Source: Diphasiastrum complanatum (lineage: Eukaryota > Streptophyta > Lycopodiopsida > Lycopodiales > Lycopodiaceae). Taken from it: a stretch of 64,000 nt of DNA. Numbering within the stretch: the first letter of the stretch is position 1; each line of letters starts with the position of its first letter. Position numbers and translations under genes: made by a program. Positions 44,910 through 56,530 of the stretch are shown one piece after another. The stretch spans positions 833,699 to 897,698 of the forward strand of contig CM055097.1 of NCBI GenBank assembly GCA_029204225.1, written 5' to 3'. A model generated the notes under the pieces. It was not told the DNA's origin and made no database searches. It saw nothing but the letters and a program-made list of their open reading frames with translations.

Positions 44910-46983
44910 CTAGTATGGTTAACTTCAGACAGTAGTTGGTTAAGCATGGGATGTAATAACTTCTCTTCATGCTCGTTCCAAAATTTGAAACTAGAGCTTT
45001 AAGACTAAAAATCTTGGTGTGCTCAATGCAAAAACTAAAGCGGGAGTGGCAGAACTTTTGAAATCACTGTATGCTTATAGTGAAATATGAGGCGGGATGA
45101 TTTTTCAATGCGACATAAACATTACAAAAGTAAGGTATGCTAGATCTATTCATATTGATTTACTATAGTTGGATGAATTTACATGATTGTAGCTTTTAAC
45201 AATGGCAATGTTCCATTTGCATGTTGCTCTTCCGATGGAATGCACTCCAATTATTAAGAAAAATGCGAAAGTTGTAGAGAATGTTGCTGCAATAGTTAGA
45301 GAATTGAGAATGAATAATCATATGAATATAGATTTGTGGGTGGATGGATCAATTTATCCTAATATTCCAGCTACCAATTTGTGTCCAGATTTTAAGTCCG
45401 TAACTCATCTTCTCAGATATGTATGTGAAGAAAATAGCGGATTACTTGGATATTGTCAAAGATTGAGTGATATTGAAATGCATAGCATATCTTGTCTTAC
45501 TCAGCAATTAGAGTTTGCTAATCAACAATTGCAACGTGCAAATCAGCAATTGCTTCTTTATGTGCAACACACTAGTGCTGAAAACAATGCACTCAAAAAT
45601 GCTATGTCAAAGTTGAATGCTACAGTCACTATTCTTCGGGGATCAAACTAAGAAATTTTAGAATCCATGGAAAAATTGCGATCCGAGAGTTTAAAATTTG
45701 TTTTTGATATAAAAGTCATCAATAAGACAATGATGAAGAGGAAAAGAAAGAGAGTACGGATGAAGAATATTGATGACTTATCTACACATAGCAGCAATCA
45801 GAAAAAAAGAATTCAAACATTCAAGTATGTTGTCATATAAACTGTTTAATTGATTTGTATATGTCATTTAAGTTTAATTTGCACTTGCTAACATGGATTA
45901 CTTATTTAAAAAACATTATTTGAGTTTCATATGTTTGTTGTAGATCATGTTTAGTGGCAAAGAACTATTTACCAGATCGTTCATGCATTGGATCATCTTT
46001 AAGTCATGTTTTACCAAGAAAGTCAGCAAAGGAAATGATAAAAAATGCTCGGTTTGAAAAAATGAAAAATGAAATTCTAGAGTTGATTAAGGTTCAATCA
46101 TACTTGGATGCAAATGTAATACAAGGTGCATGGGATGTATCTGGAATTAGAAAAAATTCTTATTCTACTTGTTTTAGAATAGTTAAAGAAGCTTTTTCAA
46201 GTAATGGTAAAGAAAATTTATCTTCCGCGTCCATATCGGATAAGATTAGCAAGAAATTATTATAATGACGGAATGTCCAAAGTAGTTGGCCAACCACTTC
46301 ATATAACTGAATTATACAAATCAGAATATGGTGAGCTCAATTACAATGATTGCAATAATATTTTTCTTGATAGTGAAAATATTCTAAAATACATTATTCA
46401 ATTCTATAAACTAGACAAACATCAAGTAAATGGAAAGATCATTATTGTAATAAAATTAGATGAATCTGAAATCATCAAGGGTCAAAAGTTGGAACGAGTG
46501 AGTGTCACTTTGATGAACAAAATTTCAGATACAAATGATCGAACGTTTAGTGTTCAATCGAAAAATCACATATGGTGGTTGGCAGCATTCCGGGGTTACA
46601 TTTCAATTTTCATTTAAAATATCATTATTAACCATTCATACCTTGTCAGTTTTTATTGACATGCCATGCATTACTTGCTTCTCTACAGGTCTTGAAAGAG
46701 GATCATAAAATACTTTCATGGATATTTTCAAGAACAAATCATGGCGAGATTATAAAGAGACATTTGGAGGGTGACAAATTTACAGTCGAAAACCATGGAA
46801 GTTTTCAAATTCAATGGCACCTTGCAGGGGATTTGAAAACATTAAAATGTATATATAATGTCTCTCATGGGATAACATCAAAGCATCAATGTCTTTATTG
46901 CATGAAGGATTCCTACAATATGAATTTGGGACGATCAACAAAAACTAGCCCAACACGAGAAGCTGAAGATCCAAATATGAAAA

Positions 46984-47674
46984 TGTTAATTTCACACGTG
47001 TGGAATGTCCACAACATGTACTTGTGATCTCCTACGGTGTGTAGATGCACCAAGATCAAGACTAGATTGAGATTCAAGGTCTACCTTTGATTCTATGGCA
47101 AAAACACACTACTACATGCATGCAATCACTTCCACCTCTCACTCACACGTGTGGGAAGTGTTCCAAAAATAATCTAAGTAAATACAAGCTGCTCTCCTCG
47201 GGTAGAGAGAGAAAATCATCATGAGCTCCACTCAATCTCAAAATCAATTAGATCCAAATGATAAGTACAATGATACTAGTAGACTCCACGAGCTACCACT
47301 ATGCTTAACTATGATTGGACCACACTTTTGCCACCTCTTAATCCTATTGGACCATTGATCCATTCACCTCTAAATTCTATTGGACCATTTTCAAACAAAC
47401 CTCAAATTCTATTGGACCCCTCAAGGTTCCACCTCTAAATCCTATTGGACCTCTTAAATTTCATCAAACAAAAGTATTACACTTGTCTACACTCTAATTG
47501 GCACGAGTTTAGCCTATTACTCTATTTTGACTAAATAGTGGCATTACAAGTGGAAATGGGTAACTTGCCATCTATGCCAAATTTGGTCCTATCAACATCC
47601 TACACCTAAATGCTTGATATAAAAAACATAAGACCCCTATATCTAACATAGATTATCTTTTTCAATTCTTCACA
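46984..47674 (-). repeat. copia-1 3' LTR (691 bp)
   Basis: Same ends as the 5' LTR. CACGTG (G-box core) palindromes at 46,995-47,000 and 47,146-47,151 lie inside longer CACACGTGTG repeats and could bind bZIP or bHLH regulators. The short spacing and duplication suggest an enhancer, which is inference. Confidence 0.92.
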
Positions 47675-47690
47675 CTCCTCCTAAAAAATT
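47675..47690 (-). promoter_or_regulatory. copia-1 polypurine tract
   Basis: The minus strand reads ATTTTTTAGGAGGAG just before the 3' LTR, the expected plus-strand primer for reverse transcription. Confidence 0.8.
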
Positions 47691-47692
47691 AT

Positions 47693-50676
47693 CTATGAAG
47701 ATTTGAGCATTGATCTTGATATAACTCTAAGATTAGATCTATGCTTGATGAAAGCACTTTTGCTCAAAGACTTGGTGAGAAGATCGGCAATACAAGAGGA
47801 CGAGTTGACATGCTCCAAATAGATTTCTCCTCCAATAAGCTTTTCTCTCACAAAATGGTGTGCCACTTCTATATGCTTGCTTCTTGCATGAAATATGGGA
47901 TTATTGGCAAGAGCTTGGGCCGAGATATTATCACACTTGATCATTGGTATATCATATTCCTTGATGCACTTTAGCTCCAATAATAATCTCTTGATCCAAA
48001 GCACCTCTTTGGTGGTTGTAGTGAGTGCTTTGTACTCGGCCTCACATGAAGAGAGAGATATAGTATTATTAGATTGCCTCCAAGAAAGATAGTGTATGCA
48101 CTAATAGACTTTCGATCCATCTTGTCACTTGCAAAATCCGAATCCGAGCTAACAATGGATAGGTCTTCACTTTTATAAAGTAGACCATAATCACAAGATG
48201 AAGATACATATCTTAGAATCCTCTTGGCCATCTTCCAATGATGAATCTTAGAATCTTGCATAAATTGACTCAATTTGTGCACACAAGAACTTAAATTGGG
48301 CCTAGTAATGGTAAGCCAAATCAAGGAGCCTACAAGACTCCTAAAAAGTGTGATGTCCTCGAAGGATCTTTCATCACCTTTATTAGGATCTTTTACAATT
48401 TGCTCCATTGGAGTATCTATGCTCTTAGAATTTTCCATATGGAATTTTTTCAACATAGAGTGAACATATCTAGATTGGCATATAAAAACATGATCTTCAT
48501 ACAAATCAATCTCTAGGCCTAGGATGTAATGTATTTCTCCTAGATCTTGCATTTTAAACTCACATCCAAGTGCTAGCTTAGTTTCATCAACTAGCTTGAT
48601 ACAACTTCCACAAAGAATAATGTCATCAACATAAATTAGAAGAAAATCCTAAGAGTAAATCCTAGTGAGATAAGGAAAGAATTAAGTCTTGAATACCATG
48701 ATCTTGGTGCTTGCTTGAGTCCATAAAGACTTTTAAAGAGCAAGCACACTTTGGACTCATCCTTGATGAATCCTTGAGGTTGTTCCATATAGATCTCCTC
48801 CTCAAGATAACCATTTAGAAAAGCATTGGATACATCTAATTGGAACACCTTCCACTTAAAGAAACAAGCAAGAGAAATAAGAATTCTTATTGTCACCATC
48901 TTTGCAACGGGTGCAAAGCTCTCCTCATAATTAAGGCCATGGATTTGAGCAAATCCTTTGGCACATAATCTTGCTTTATACTTGTTGACTGTGCCATCAT
49001 GATTGTACTTGATCCGAAATACCCATTTGCAACCAATCACATGCTTGTTGGATGGAGGATCCACAAGTTCCCAAGTATTGTTGGTGATCAATGCATCATA
49101 CTCTTGCTTCATGGCATCATACCACTCCTTGGTATTGAGTGCCTCTTGTACATTCTTTGGCTCTTCATGAGAGACATTAAAAACATAATTAGTGGAATGA
49201 AGATCCACTTGTTTGCCTTTGTCAAGATATGAGAGCCTCTTAGGCTCGGATCTATCTCTCATGGATCTTCTTGGTGAGAAAATCCAAGGAGAGTCTTCTT
49301 CAATTATCGACCCCATCACATCATTATTGTCTTCAAAATCAATAATAGGTGATGCATCCATAGACTTCTTGATCTCGGCCTCTTCAAAAGATGATGTTGA
49401 TCTTCATGAAAGACAACATCTCTACTTTCAATAACTTGAGAAGTAGAGAGTACAAAGACTCTATAGGCCTTTTTGGTGGATGATTATCCAACCATGATCC
49501 CTTTGCATGCACTAGGATCTTCCTTCTTCCATGTTTCCAAGGGAATATGAGCAAAGCTTATGCATCCAAAAACTCTAAGGTGATCAACCTTAGGGTTCTT
49601 CATGGTGACTTTCCTCCAAGAGCTATATGTGGGATCCTATTGCAAAGATAATTTGCACAATTAATGGCTTCTCCCCAAAAATCTTTGGGCAAAGATGCCT
49701 CAATTCTCATAGATTTTGTAATTCACATAGAGACTCTCGGCCACTCCATTTTGAGATGGAGAATAGGCACAAGAGAACTCTCTTTTAATGCCTTCAAGCT
49801 CACAAATATCATGAAATTTATTGGAGATATATTCACCACCTCCATCACATCTAAGAGCTTTAATCTTGAATGAGAATTGTTTCTCTACATAAGCTTTGAA
49901 AATAAGGAAATGATCAAGCACCATAGATTTAGAAGCAAGAAGATATATCCAAGTGAATCTTGTGAAATCATCAATGAAAGTAACAAAACAAGTGGCTCCT
50001 CCCTTGCTTATAGTTGATGAGAAATGCACATTCGAGTGGATTAACTCCATACGATGCTCTCTTTTGATAGAAGATCTTGTAAATGACTTTTTGTGAGATT
50101 TAGCAATAGCACAAGCCTCACAAGGCTTGATCTTCTTGGAGAATGACTTTGGCAAGCCAATAGCTTTGGCCTCTTTGATCATAGAGAGCATGGATTTGTA
50201 GTTGGGATGCCCCAACCTCCTATGCCATAATTCCTCCATAGAGAGCTTGTTCACAAGAGCAACATTACAAGAATTCACATATTCATTTGGGCTAGTTTAT
50301 AGATGCCTCCAAATCTAGATCCTAATGCTAGTATCTCATCATTCTTCTTGATAGTACAAGTATCAACATTGAATTTTACATCAAGGCCATTATCAAGCAA
50401 TTGGCCAACACTAATGAGATTCTTAGTAAGCTTAGGCACATAAAGCACTTTAGAAAGAGAAAGAACTTTAGAGGATGCAAGCTTTAAGGGAATGTTCCCT
50501 ATGCCTTCAATATGACATTCAAAATCATTTGCAGTGTATATTGATTTCTTGACTCCATCATAAGGTGCAATAGAAGAGAAAGAATCCTTGGAGCTACACA
50601 TATGTGAAGAGGCTCCACTATTAATATACCATAAGCCATCCTTCTTGAAAGGAGTGGATGAGAAGCTAGAGACCAT
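47693..50676 (-). pseudogene. copia-1 pol
   Basis: Protease box reads WYINSGASSHM, with the catalytic Asp replaced by Asn (codon 50,620-50,622). Integrase has the HHCC finger (LWHRRLGHPN...CEAC), but the first catalytic Asp is Asn in IHSNV (codon 50,030-50,032); RCDGGGEY and SPSQNGVAE are kept. Reverse transcriptase keeps KARLCAKGFAQ, FQLDVSNAFLNG and LLIYVDDIILC (48,605-48,640), with a TAG just before YVDD. RNase H keeps SSDSDFASD and HFVREKL...ADLLTKSL but is shifted near 48,000. The integrase C-terminal to RT linker (49,380-49,700) is in broken frames. Confidence 0.92.
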
Positions 50677-50759
50677 AAGAGATCCCTCTCCATCACTTGC
50701 AATAGTGTCTTCCTTCTCATTGGTGATGTTGGCTTGCTTGAGTTGATTCTTCTTCTTGA

Positions 50760-51578
50760 AGCAATTGGTGGCATAATGGCCTTTCTTGCCACAATAAAAT
50801 CACTTGATCTTCTTCTTCTTGAGCTTGGGTGATGAAGCATTAGAGGAATCATCTTTCTCCTCATCTTTGTCTTTGGATTTGGCTTTGTCCTTGCTTGAGG
50901 ATTGTTGAAGTTGGTTCTTGCTCCTCCCTTTGTGCTTGTCCTTGGCAAAGAGGGCTTTGCCATCATTATGAGTGAGAGAAAGCTTGTCCATCCTCAAGAG
51001 CTTGTATCTTGTCTTGATTCTTCAGAAATTAGCACACTTTGGAGAGCCTCCAAACTTGGTAGCTCCTCCTTAATGGCATAGGATTGGACAAGGTTATCAA
51101 ATTCACTTCTCAAGCCATTGAGAATGACTTGGACTAGCTCATTTTGATTGATGGAGTCACCAAAACAAGCAAGCTCTCTATGAATATCTCTTACTCTCGA
51201 AATATAACCAGATGCACTCTCATCACTCTTTTGGCTACTTTGAAAGATTTGATTTCTAAAAGTGAAAATCCTAGAGGTGTTCTTAGCCTCATAGATAGTC
51301 TTGAGACAATCCCAAGCTTCTTTGGATGTTGTACAAATACCTATCTCCCTCAATATCTCATTAGAGACATTCATCTTAATGTAGTGGAGAGCCATCCTAG
51401 CTCTCTTTTTATATTTCTGAACCTCTTGAAGAATTTGTGGTTCTTCTTCAAGGCCAAGAACTATGTCCATCACATCTTGAATGATCAAGATGGACTCCAT
51501 CCTCATCTTCCAAATTGAATAGTTTGAAGTGGACAATCTTTCACTTGGTTCCAACAAAGATGAACTCATTGAAGCCAT
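50760..51578 (-). pseudogene. copia-1 gag (capsid and zinc knuckle)
   Basis: From ATG 51,578 (MASMSSSLLEPSERLSTSNY; an upstream in-frame ATG exists at 51,632) the frame shows the DUF4219/UBN2 pattern: 'NYSIWKMRMES', 'AWDCLKTIYEAKN', 'LVQVILNGLRSEF'. It stops at 50,994; a Lys/Ser-rich segment follows in another frame, and then the CCHC knuckle FYCGKKGHYATNC, where the first Cys codon is TGA (50,800-50,802). Gag would form the virus-like particle and bind RNA. Confidence 0.88.
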
Positions 51579-52320
51579 TTGAAGTGAGGAAAACTCAAAT
51601 GATGAACAATAAATGTTGCTACACACTCTCAATAGGATCCAATAATGAAGTACTATCTCCTCCTATGAAAGATCTTGCAACTATTTGTGAATTGATTCTC
51701 ACTAGCTACTCAAATCTCTCTAAAACAAGATCTATTTCACATCAAATGATGGACTATAGACAAAGTTAGGATCATTTACTCTTAGCACGTGTGAAATACA
51801 CTAAGTAACCAAATTTGACTCAAACTCAATGATATTGCATGAAACAAATTGGCTATGATCTCAAAACAATGTCTAGATCATTATAGATGAGATTGGTAAC
51901 CATACAACTGTGAACAAAGATCTAACAGGCAATCTCTTGACCAAACCAAATGTGTCTACCCAAGTCTAGGTGCCCTACTTAGCCCTCTTCAAAAGCTTAT
52001 AACTTCTAATTGGCTCAACCAAATGGAATGAAACCGATTGCAACAGAAACTAGACAAAAATAGCTTCAAAACAAACTATCAAGCAAGATAAATGGATCAA
52101 GCATGAGAGAGAACACTCAATCTAAAATTGGATGATTCTCACATGTGTCTGAGCACCTGATTCTGTACAGTACCAGGTCAGACCCAATCAATGCCCTATT
52201 GATCTCTTTTGATTCAAAATTAGACAAGATAGCTAGGAAAATGGATCTTGACAATTTCTAGCTCAAGATTGATGAAAAGTTTTCACTTCAATGGTTCAAA
52301 ATGCATGGTAACCTTAGGTA

Positions 52321-52333
52321 GGCTCTGATACCA
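52321..52333 (-). promoter_or_regulatory. copia-1 primer-binding site
   Basis: The minus strand reads TGGTATCAGAGCC immediately after the 5' LTR, complementary to the initiator methionine tRNA end. Confidence 0.93.
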
Positions 52334-53095
52334 TGTTGCTTTCACACGTGTGGACTGTCCACAACATGTACTTGTGATCTCCTAAGATGTGTAGATGCAC
52401 TAAGATCAAGACTAGATTGAGATTCAAGATCTATCTTTGATTCTATGGCAAAAACACACTACTACATGCATTCAATCACTTCCAACTCTCACTCACACGT
52501 GTGGGAAGTGTTCCAAAAATAATCTAAGTAAAAACAAGCTGCTCTCCTCGGGTAGAGAGAGAAAATCATCATGAACTCTCGGGTAGAGAGAGAAAATCAT
52601 CATGAGCTCTCGGGTAGAGAGAGAAAGCTAGAAAACCAATTACTCACAAAATCCACTCATCTCAAAATCAATTAGATCCAAATGAGAAGGACAATGATAC
52701 TAGTAGATCCACGAGCTACCACTATGCCTAATTATGATTGGACCACACTTTTGCCACCTCTTAATCCTATTGGACCATTGATCCATTCACCTCTAAATTC
52801 TATTGGACCATTTTCAAGCAAACCTCAAATTCTATTAGACCCTTAAGGTTCCACCTCTAAATCCTATTGGACCTCTTAAATTTCATTAAACAAAAGTATT
52901 GCACTTGTCTACACTCTAATTGGCACGAGTTTAGTCTCTTACTCTATTTTGGCTAAATAGTGGCATTACAAGTGGAAATGGGTAATTTGCCATCCATGCC
53001 AAATTTGGTCCTATCAACATCCTACACCTAGATGCTTGATATAAAAAACATAGACCCCTATATCTAAAATAGATATTCTTTTTCAATTCTTCACA
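52334..53095 (-). repeat. copia-1 5' LTR (762 bp)
   Basis: Starts TGTT and ends CACA on the plus strand. It contains a 31-base unit (CTCGGGTAGAGAGAG...) in two full and one partial copy from 52,547, present only once in the other LTR; this accounts for the length difference. CACGTG palindromes near each of two sites (about 52,346 and 52,497) match those of the 3' LTR. Confidence 0.92.
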
Positions 53096-54001
53096 GAAAA
53101 GTGTTCTGCCAATTCCATTAAAAAATGTTCACATATGCACATTGCATGCTGAGGTTTGTATTACTGAAAAATTTATTTACCTGCATATTCTACAAGCATG
53201 GAATCATAAATCGGAGTCTGTGGCTAAAGCAGCAATTAGGAGGTGTGCAGGACTACGTAAAGGGAATGTCACAATTGAAAAAAGTGACAGACTCTTCGAA
53301 AAAAAAGGAAACATTCCTAATAAGCCATCAATTGGAGGTGCTAAAGCAAGAAGATTCATCCAATCACACATGCAAAGAATCAAGTGTCAGATACGAAATT
53401 TGAAGAGAAATTGTTCAAGCCACATGAACATTGGAAGGAAGTAATTGAGTGAAAAAGGGACAAGTGTGACCAACTTAGACAAACTCATAGGTGTTATCAA
53501 GAAAGAAAACTTATCATCAGAAGATATGGACTTTGCAAAATCATTGCACCACATTTGTAAAATCTGTATATGATTGTTGAGAAAAAGACAATGTTACTCA
53601 TTACATGGTGCTAATCTATATCATTATCTGGTACTTTTCTCATTCAGGCTTATATTTTTTTCTACTGATGTAACTAATCAAAAATATTGTTTGCAGCACA
53701 TCCTTCTTCATCATGCAACTTATTTTGCAAAGGAATATGGGAGCTTAAGCATATGGTCATCACAAGGCATGGAAAAATCTCATTGGCAAGCAAGGGGAGC
53801 ATTTCATAGAGCAACAAATCATGGAGGACACAATTCAAGAAATACATATTTAGTTCAACTTTTTCAATGGTTTTATAGAAGAGCACAATTTAGATATCAA
53901 GCTAAAAACTCGCCAAGTATTACGATATTTTGAAAGGCATTCAAATTCATAACAAAAGAGAGATTCTTGTAATATATCAAAAATCTATTACAGAAAATTG
54001 T

Positions 54002-55577
54002 TTAATTATCATCATCATCCTCTTCAAAATTAAGACGAATGGTATTTTCATGAAGGAATAATCTCCTTTCATATGGATCCAAAAATTCTAAATTTTTCCT
54101 TTTGCTCATATCAATGTAATCCGAATAAAGGACAATTGAAAGTGATCTTTTTGTAGTCTCATTGGGAGTATAACCCAATATTTTAATAGCCAAATCCCTT
54201 TTCACAAAAATTATTTTATATGTTCCTCTTGCGTACTTATGGCCTCCTAAACAAACTGATAATGATTTGATGGCCATAATGACAATGGTTGCATATGGAT
54301 TAAAAGATGAATGATATATACAAATCTCATTATTTTGAAAGTTTTTCAAATAATGAGATAGAGACACATCCTTTCTCCTGGCTGATACACCTCGGATGCC
54401 TCCAAGTCTCATACCAAAGACATTATTTCAACAGCATCTTGTAAATGAGAAAAGAAAATACACTTAGAATGATACATAACACTGAAAACTCATACTTTAA
54501 CATAGTGTTTAAAATAAAAAAAACTGAACATAGTGTTTGAAATAAAAAAACTGAACAATATCAATACCAATATAATATCTACGTACCAGATCATAATCAT
54601 CATATTCAACGACATTTGCTCTGCTAATGTCATGTCCTCCAATGGCCTCTACATTTCCAAAAGAAATATATCTAGGCCTTGGGGGATATTTTTTTTGGAA
54701 TTCCAAAAATTTCTCCTCTGTAGGGAAAGTTTTTTCATAGGCTTTAGATTTTTCAATCATGGCCTCCAAGGCCTCATTGCCAGATTTCCAATTGCCATCT
54801 TTATCATAATCTATCTCACTTTCAAGGTTATCATATGTGTAATCAACAATGTCATAAAATTCTAATAATTTTTGAGCAAAAATTGAGAGAATTTCATCCT
54901 CTCTCAAATTCAAAACATCTTCTATATCATTAAATAAAATATAACTTTCATTATTTATAAAATTTAAGGGAACATTGAGTAGAGTTAATTGATTAACAAG
55001 ATATGCAAATGGAAGATAATCAGAAAGGATTATAGAACGAGAGAGAGTTTTTTGATAATCTGAAGCCATAGATGCTTCAGCTTCAACCCCTATATCAGTA
55101 TGTGCATCATCCACATGAACTGGAATAGGTGCAGATGCTTTGATCAATGGAACAGTTGAAGATTCAATAGACTCATCATCTGAAATTTTAGCAAATATGT
55201 AAAAGACAAAAACCATTCATTTGATTAGAAGGCAACATATTCCTTTCTGGATATCACAATATATATTTCTTTTCAAATGGTCATGCAGGTTAGAGTACTT
55301 TCTATTGTGTTTATGCTTAGAGGATGGTTGGGAATGCACAAGGTCTTGAAAATGAACGAAACAAAAACTATCTACAACCAAAATAGGAGTACTAATAATC
55401 TGAGAAAATTTATCAAAATAAGAAATTAAATTATAATGATTTTCATAAACTAGCTTATCGATATCGAAGGGAACAAAAAAAAATAGTCGCAAAATACTCT
55501 AATTTCTCAAATGGAATGTCACTGGCATTCAAAAAATCCAGAAGTTTGTTATCTGAGGACATAGAGGAACTAGCCAT
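54002..55577 (-). pseudogene. HFE gene 2 (copy B): N-domain, acidic middle, histone-fold-like end
   Basis: Minus strand from ATG 55,577 (MASSSMSSDNKLLDFLNAS). After a frameshift in a T-run near 55,475 the N-domain continues to 55,217 with 'SFCFVHFQDLV', shared with gene 5. The middle (55,216-54,590) is Asp/Ser/Glu-rich, then a charged segment with KYPPRPRYIS. The last block (54,412-54,002) reads GGIRGVSARRKDVSLSHYLK, a hydrophobic helix-like stretch around IVIMAIKSLSVCLGG, then ARGTYKIIFVKRDLAIKIL, and ends in EEDDDDN. The helix, basic loop, 'RDLAIKIL' order resembles H2A/H2B-type histone folds (basic loop then [DE]-I/L-x-x-A-I), but identity is low and this is only a suggestion. AT-rich gaps between blocks are probably introns. 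Confidence 0.45.
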
Positions 55578-56530
55578 ATTGAACCTGATATCGGTTCAAC
55601 GCGACAGAATGATATCGGTAGAGGAATGAACAACAGTGCACACGTTGATCCGATATCGTTAGAACGAGACTGAAATTATCTGCGAGCACACGTCAGAAGA
55701 GGCTGATATCAGTTCGGTGCACCTGAATGAATCCGACCGTGCACTATATGGGAAGGCGCGAGTCGATTCGATATCGCAAGAAAAAAAGAAAACAAAATGA
55801 CTAGTGGGTTCAGAATAAAAGATCACGGAATCAAAATATGAAAAGTGGTGCCCATATTTATAGAATTCTTGTTGATCACAGTCATACATTTGTCAAATAA
55901 TGAATTGAAGAACACAGTCTATATTTATCCACCAATCAAAGTGAGACAAATTTGTACCAACGTCGAAATACATTAAATAGTCTATCACTAGATTCTACGA
56001 ATCATCATTAGTCCTGATCCTAGAATCTGTACCTGCACTGGAATACATTAAATAGTCTATCACTAGCCTCACCGAATCATCATTAAACAAATAATGAACA
56101 AATATTAAATGGACAACATTGAAAAACATGTACGAGGAGTATTATTACAGACTCTCGTCCTATTTAAGCACCGTAAAGACGAGATTTTTCCTTTTGAGAT
56201 AATGTTCATTCAGAACATTTTCATAAGGCATTCATAATGCATTCCAATATATTTTTAGTGCGTCTCAAATATCGGATCAACGTGCCTTTGGAAAAGACAG
56301 TGATTTTTCACTTGGACTGCACACGTCAAATTGCTATTGTAGAAAAAAAAAAATTGGAAAATTTTCGAAATTATTGGAGGGTATTTTGCATTATCAAAGC
56401 TTGATTCGATAGACTCTTCATATTGTCCAAAGGTAAGGAGAATCTATCGAGTCAAGCTTTGATCATTCATATTATCTTCCAATATCGGTTCAGCACGAGA
56501 GAATAGCCTCTCTGGTTTTCACATGCAGTA
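55578..56530. promoter_or_regulatory. HFE divergent intergenic region 2/3 (copy B), motif array
   Basis: Matches 37,529-38,490 of copy A. Motif copies occur for example at 55,586 (GATATCGGTTCAACGCGAC), 55,637, 55,702, 55,757, 56,268, 56,320 and 56,475. The spacing and orientation follow copy A, so the arrays are inherited rather than random. Confidence 0.55.

Larger units (their letters stand above)
46984..53095 (-). mobile_element. Full-length, inactive Ty1/copia element (copia-1)
   Basis: It has two LTRs (46,984-47,674 and 52,334-53,095), a primer-binding site, polypurine tract, gag and pol in the order protease, integrase, reverse transcriptase, RNase H on the minus strand. The 5-bp target duplication GAAAA flanks it (46,979-46,983 and 53,096-53,100), and copy A of gene 1 shows the empty site. 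Stops, shifts and lost catalytic residues make it nonautonomous. It landed in an exon of HFE gene 1, so it is younger than that gene copy. Confidence 0.95.
45202..53933 (+). pseudogene. HFE gene 1 (copy B), split by a copia insertion
   Basis: Same gene as copy A (33,312-35,933), similar along its whole length, with copia-1 inserted at 46,984 and the gene resuming at 53,096 with the duplicated GAAAA. The first frame has 149 codons and ends at the same stop as in copy A. Intron 1 (45,825-45,943) is preserved. Copy B keeps the frame at two sites broken in copy A (near 46,325 and 46,530) but has its own 2-base loss near 46,198 and a lost intron-2 donor (GGGGTT instead of AGGTAT at about 46,594). 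Putative catalytic and zinc residues are retained (AGDLKTLK, CLYC, HHATYFA, GMEKSHWQARGAF). It ends 68 bases before gene 2. Confidence 0.5.

Noticed and set aside
47041-47690. Independent gene or CRISPR-like array in the repeated TCTATTGGACC words
   Set aside because: These words (for example near 47,340-47,460) are internal repeats of the copia-1 LTR and recur identically in the other LTR.
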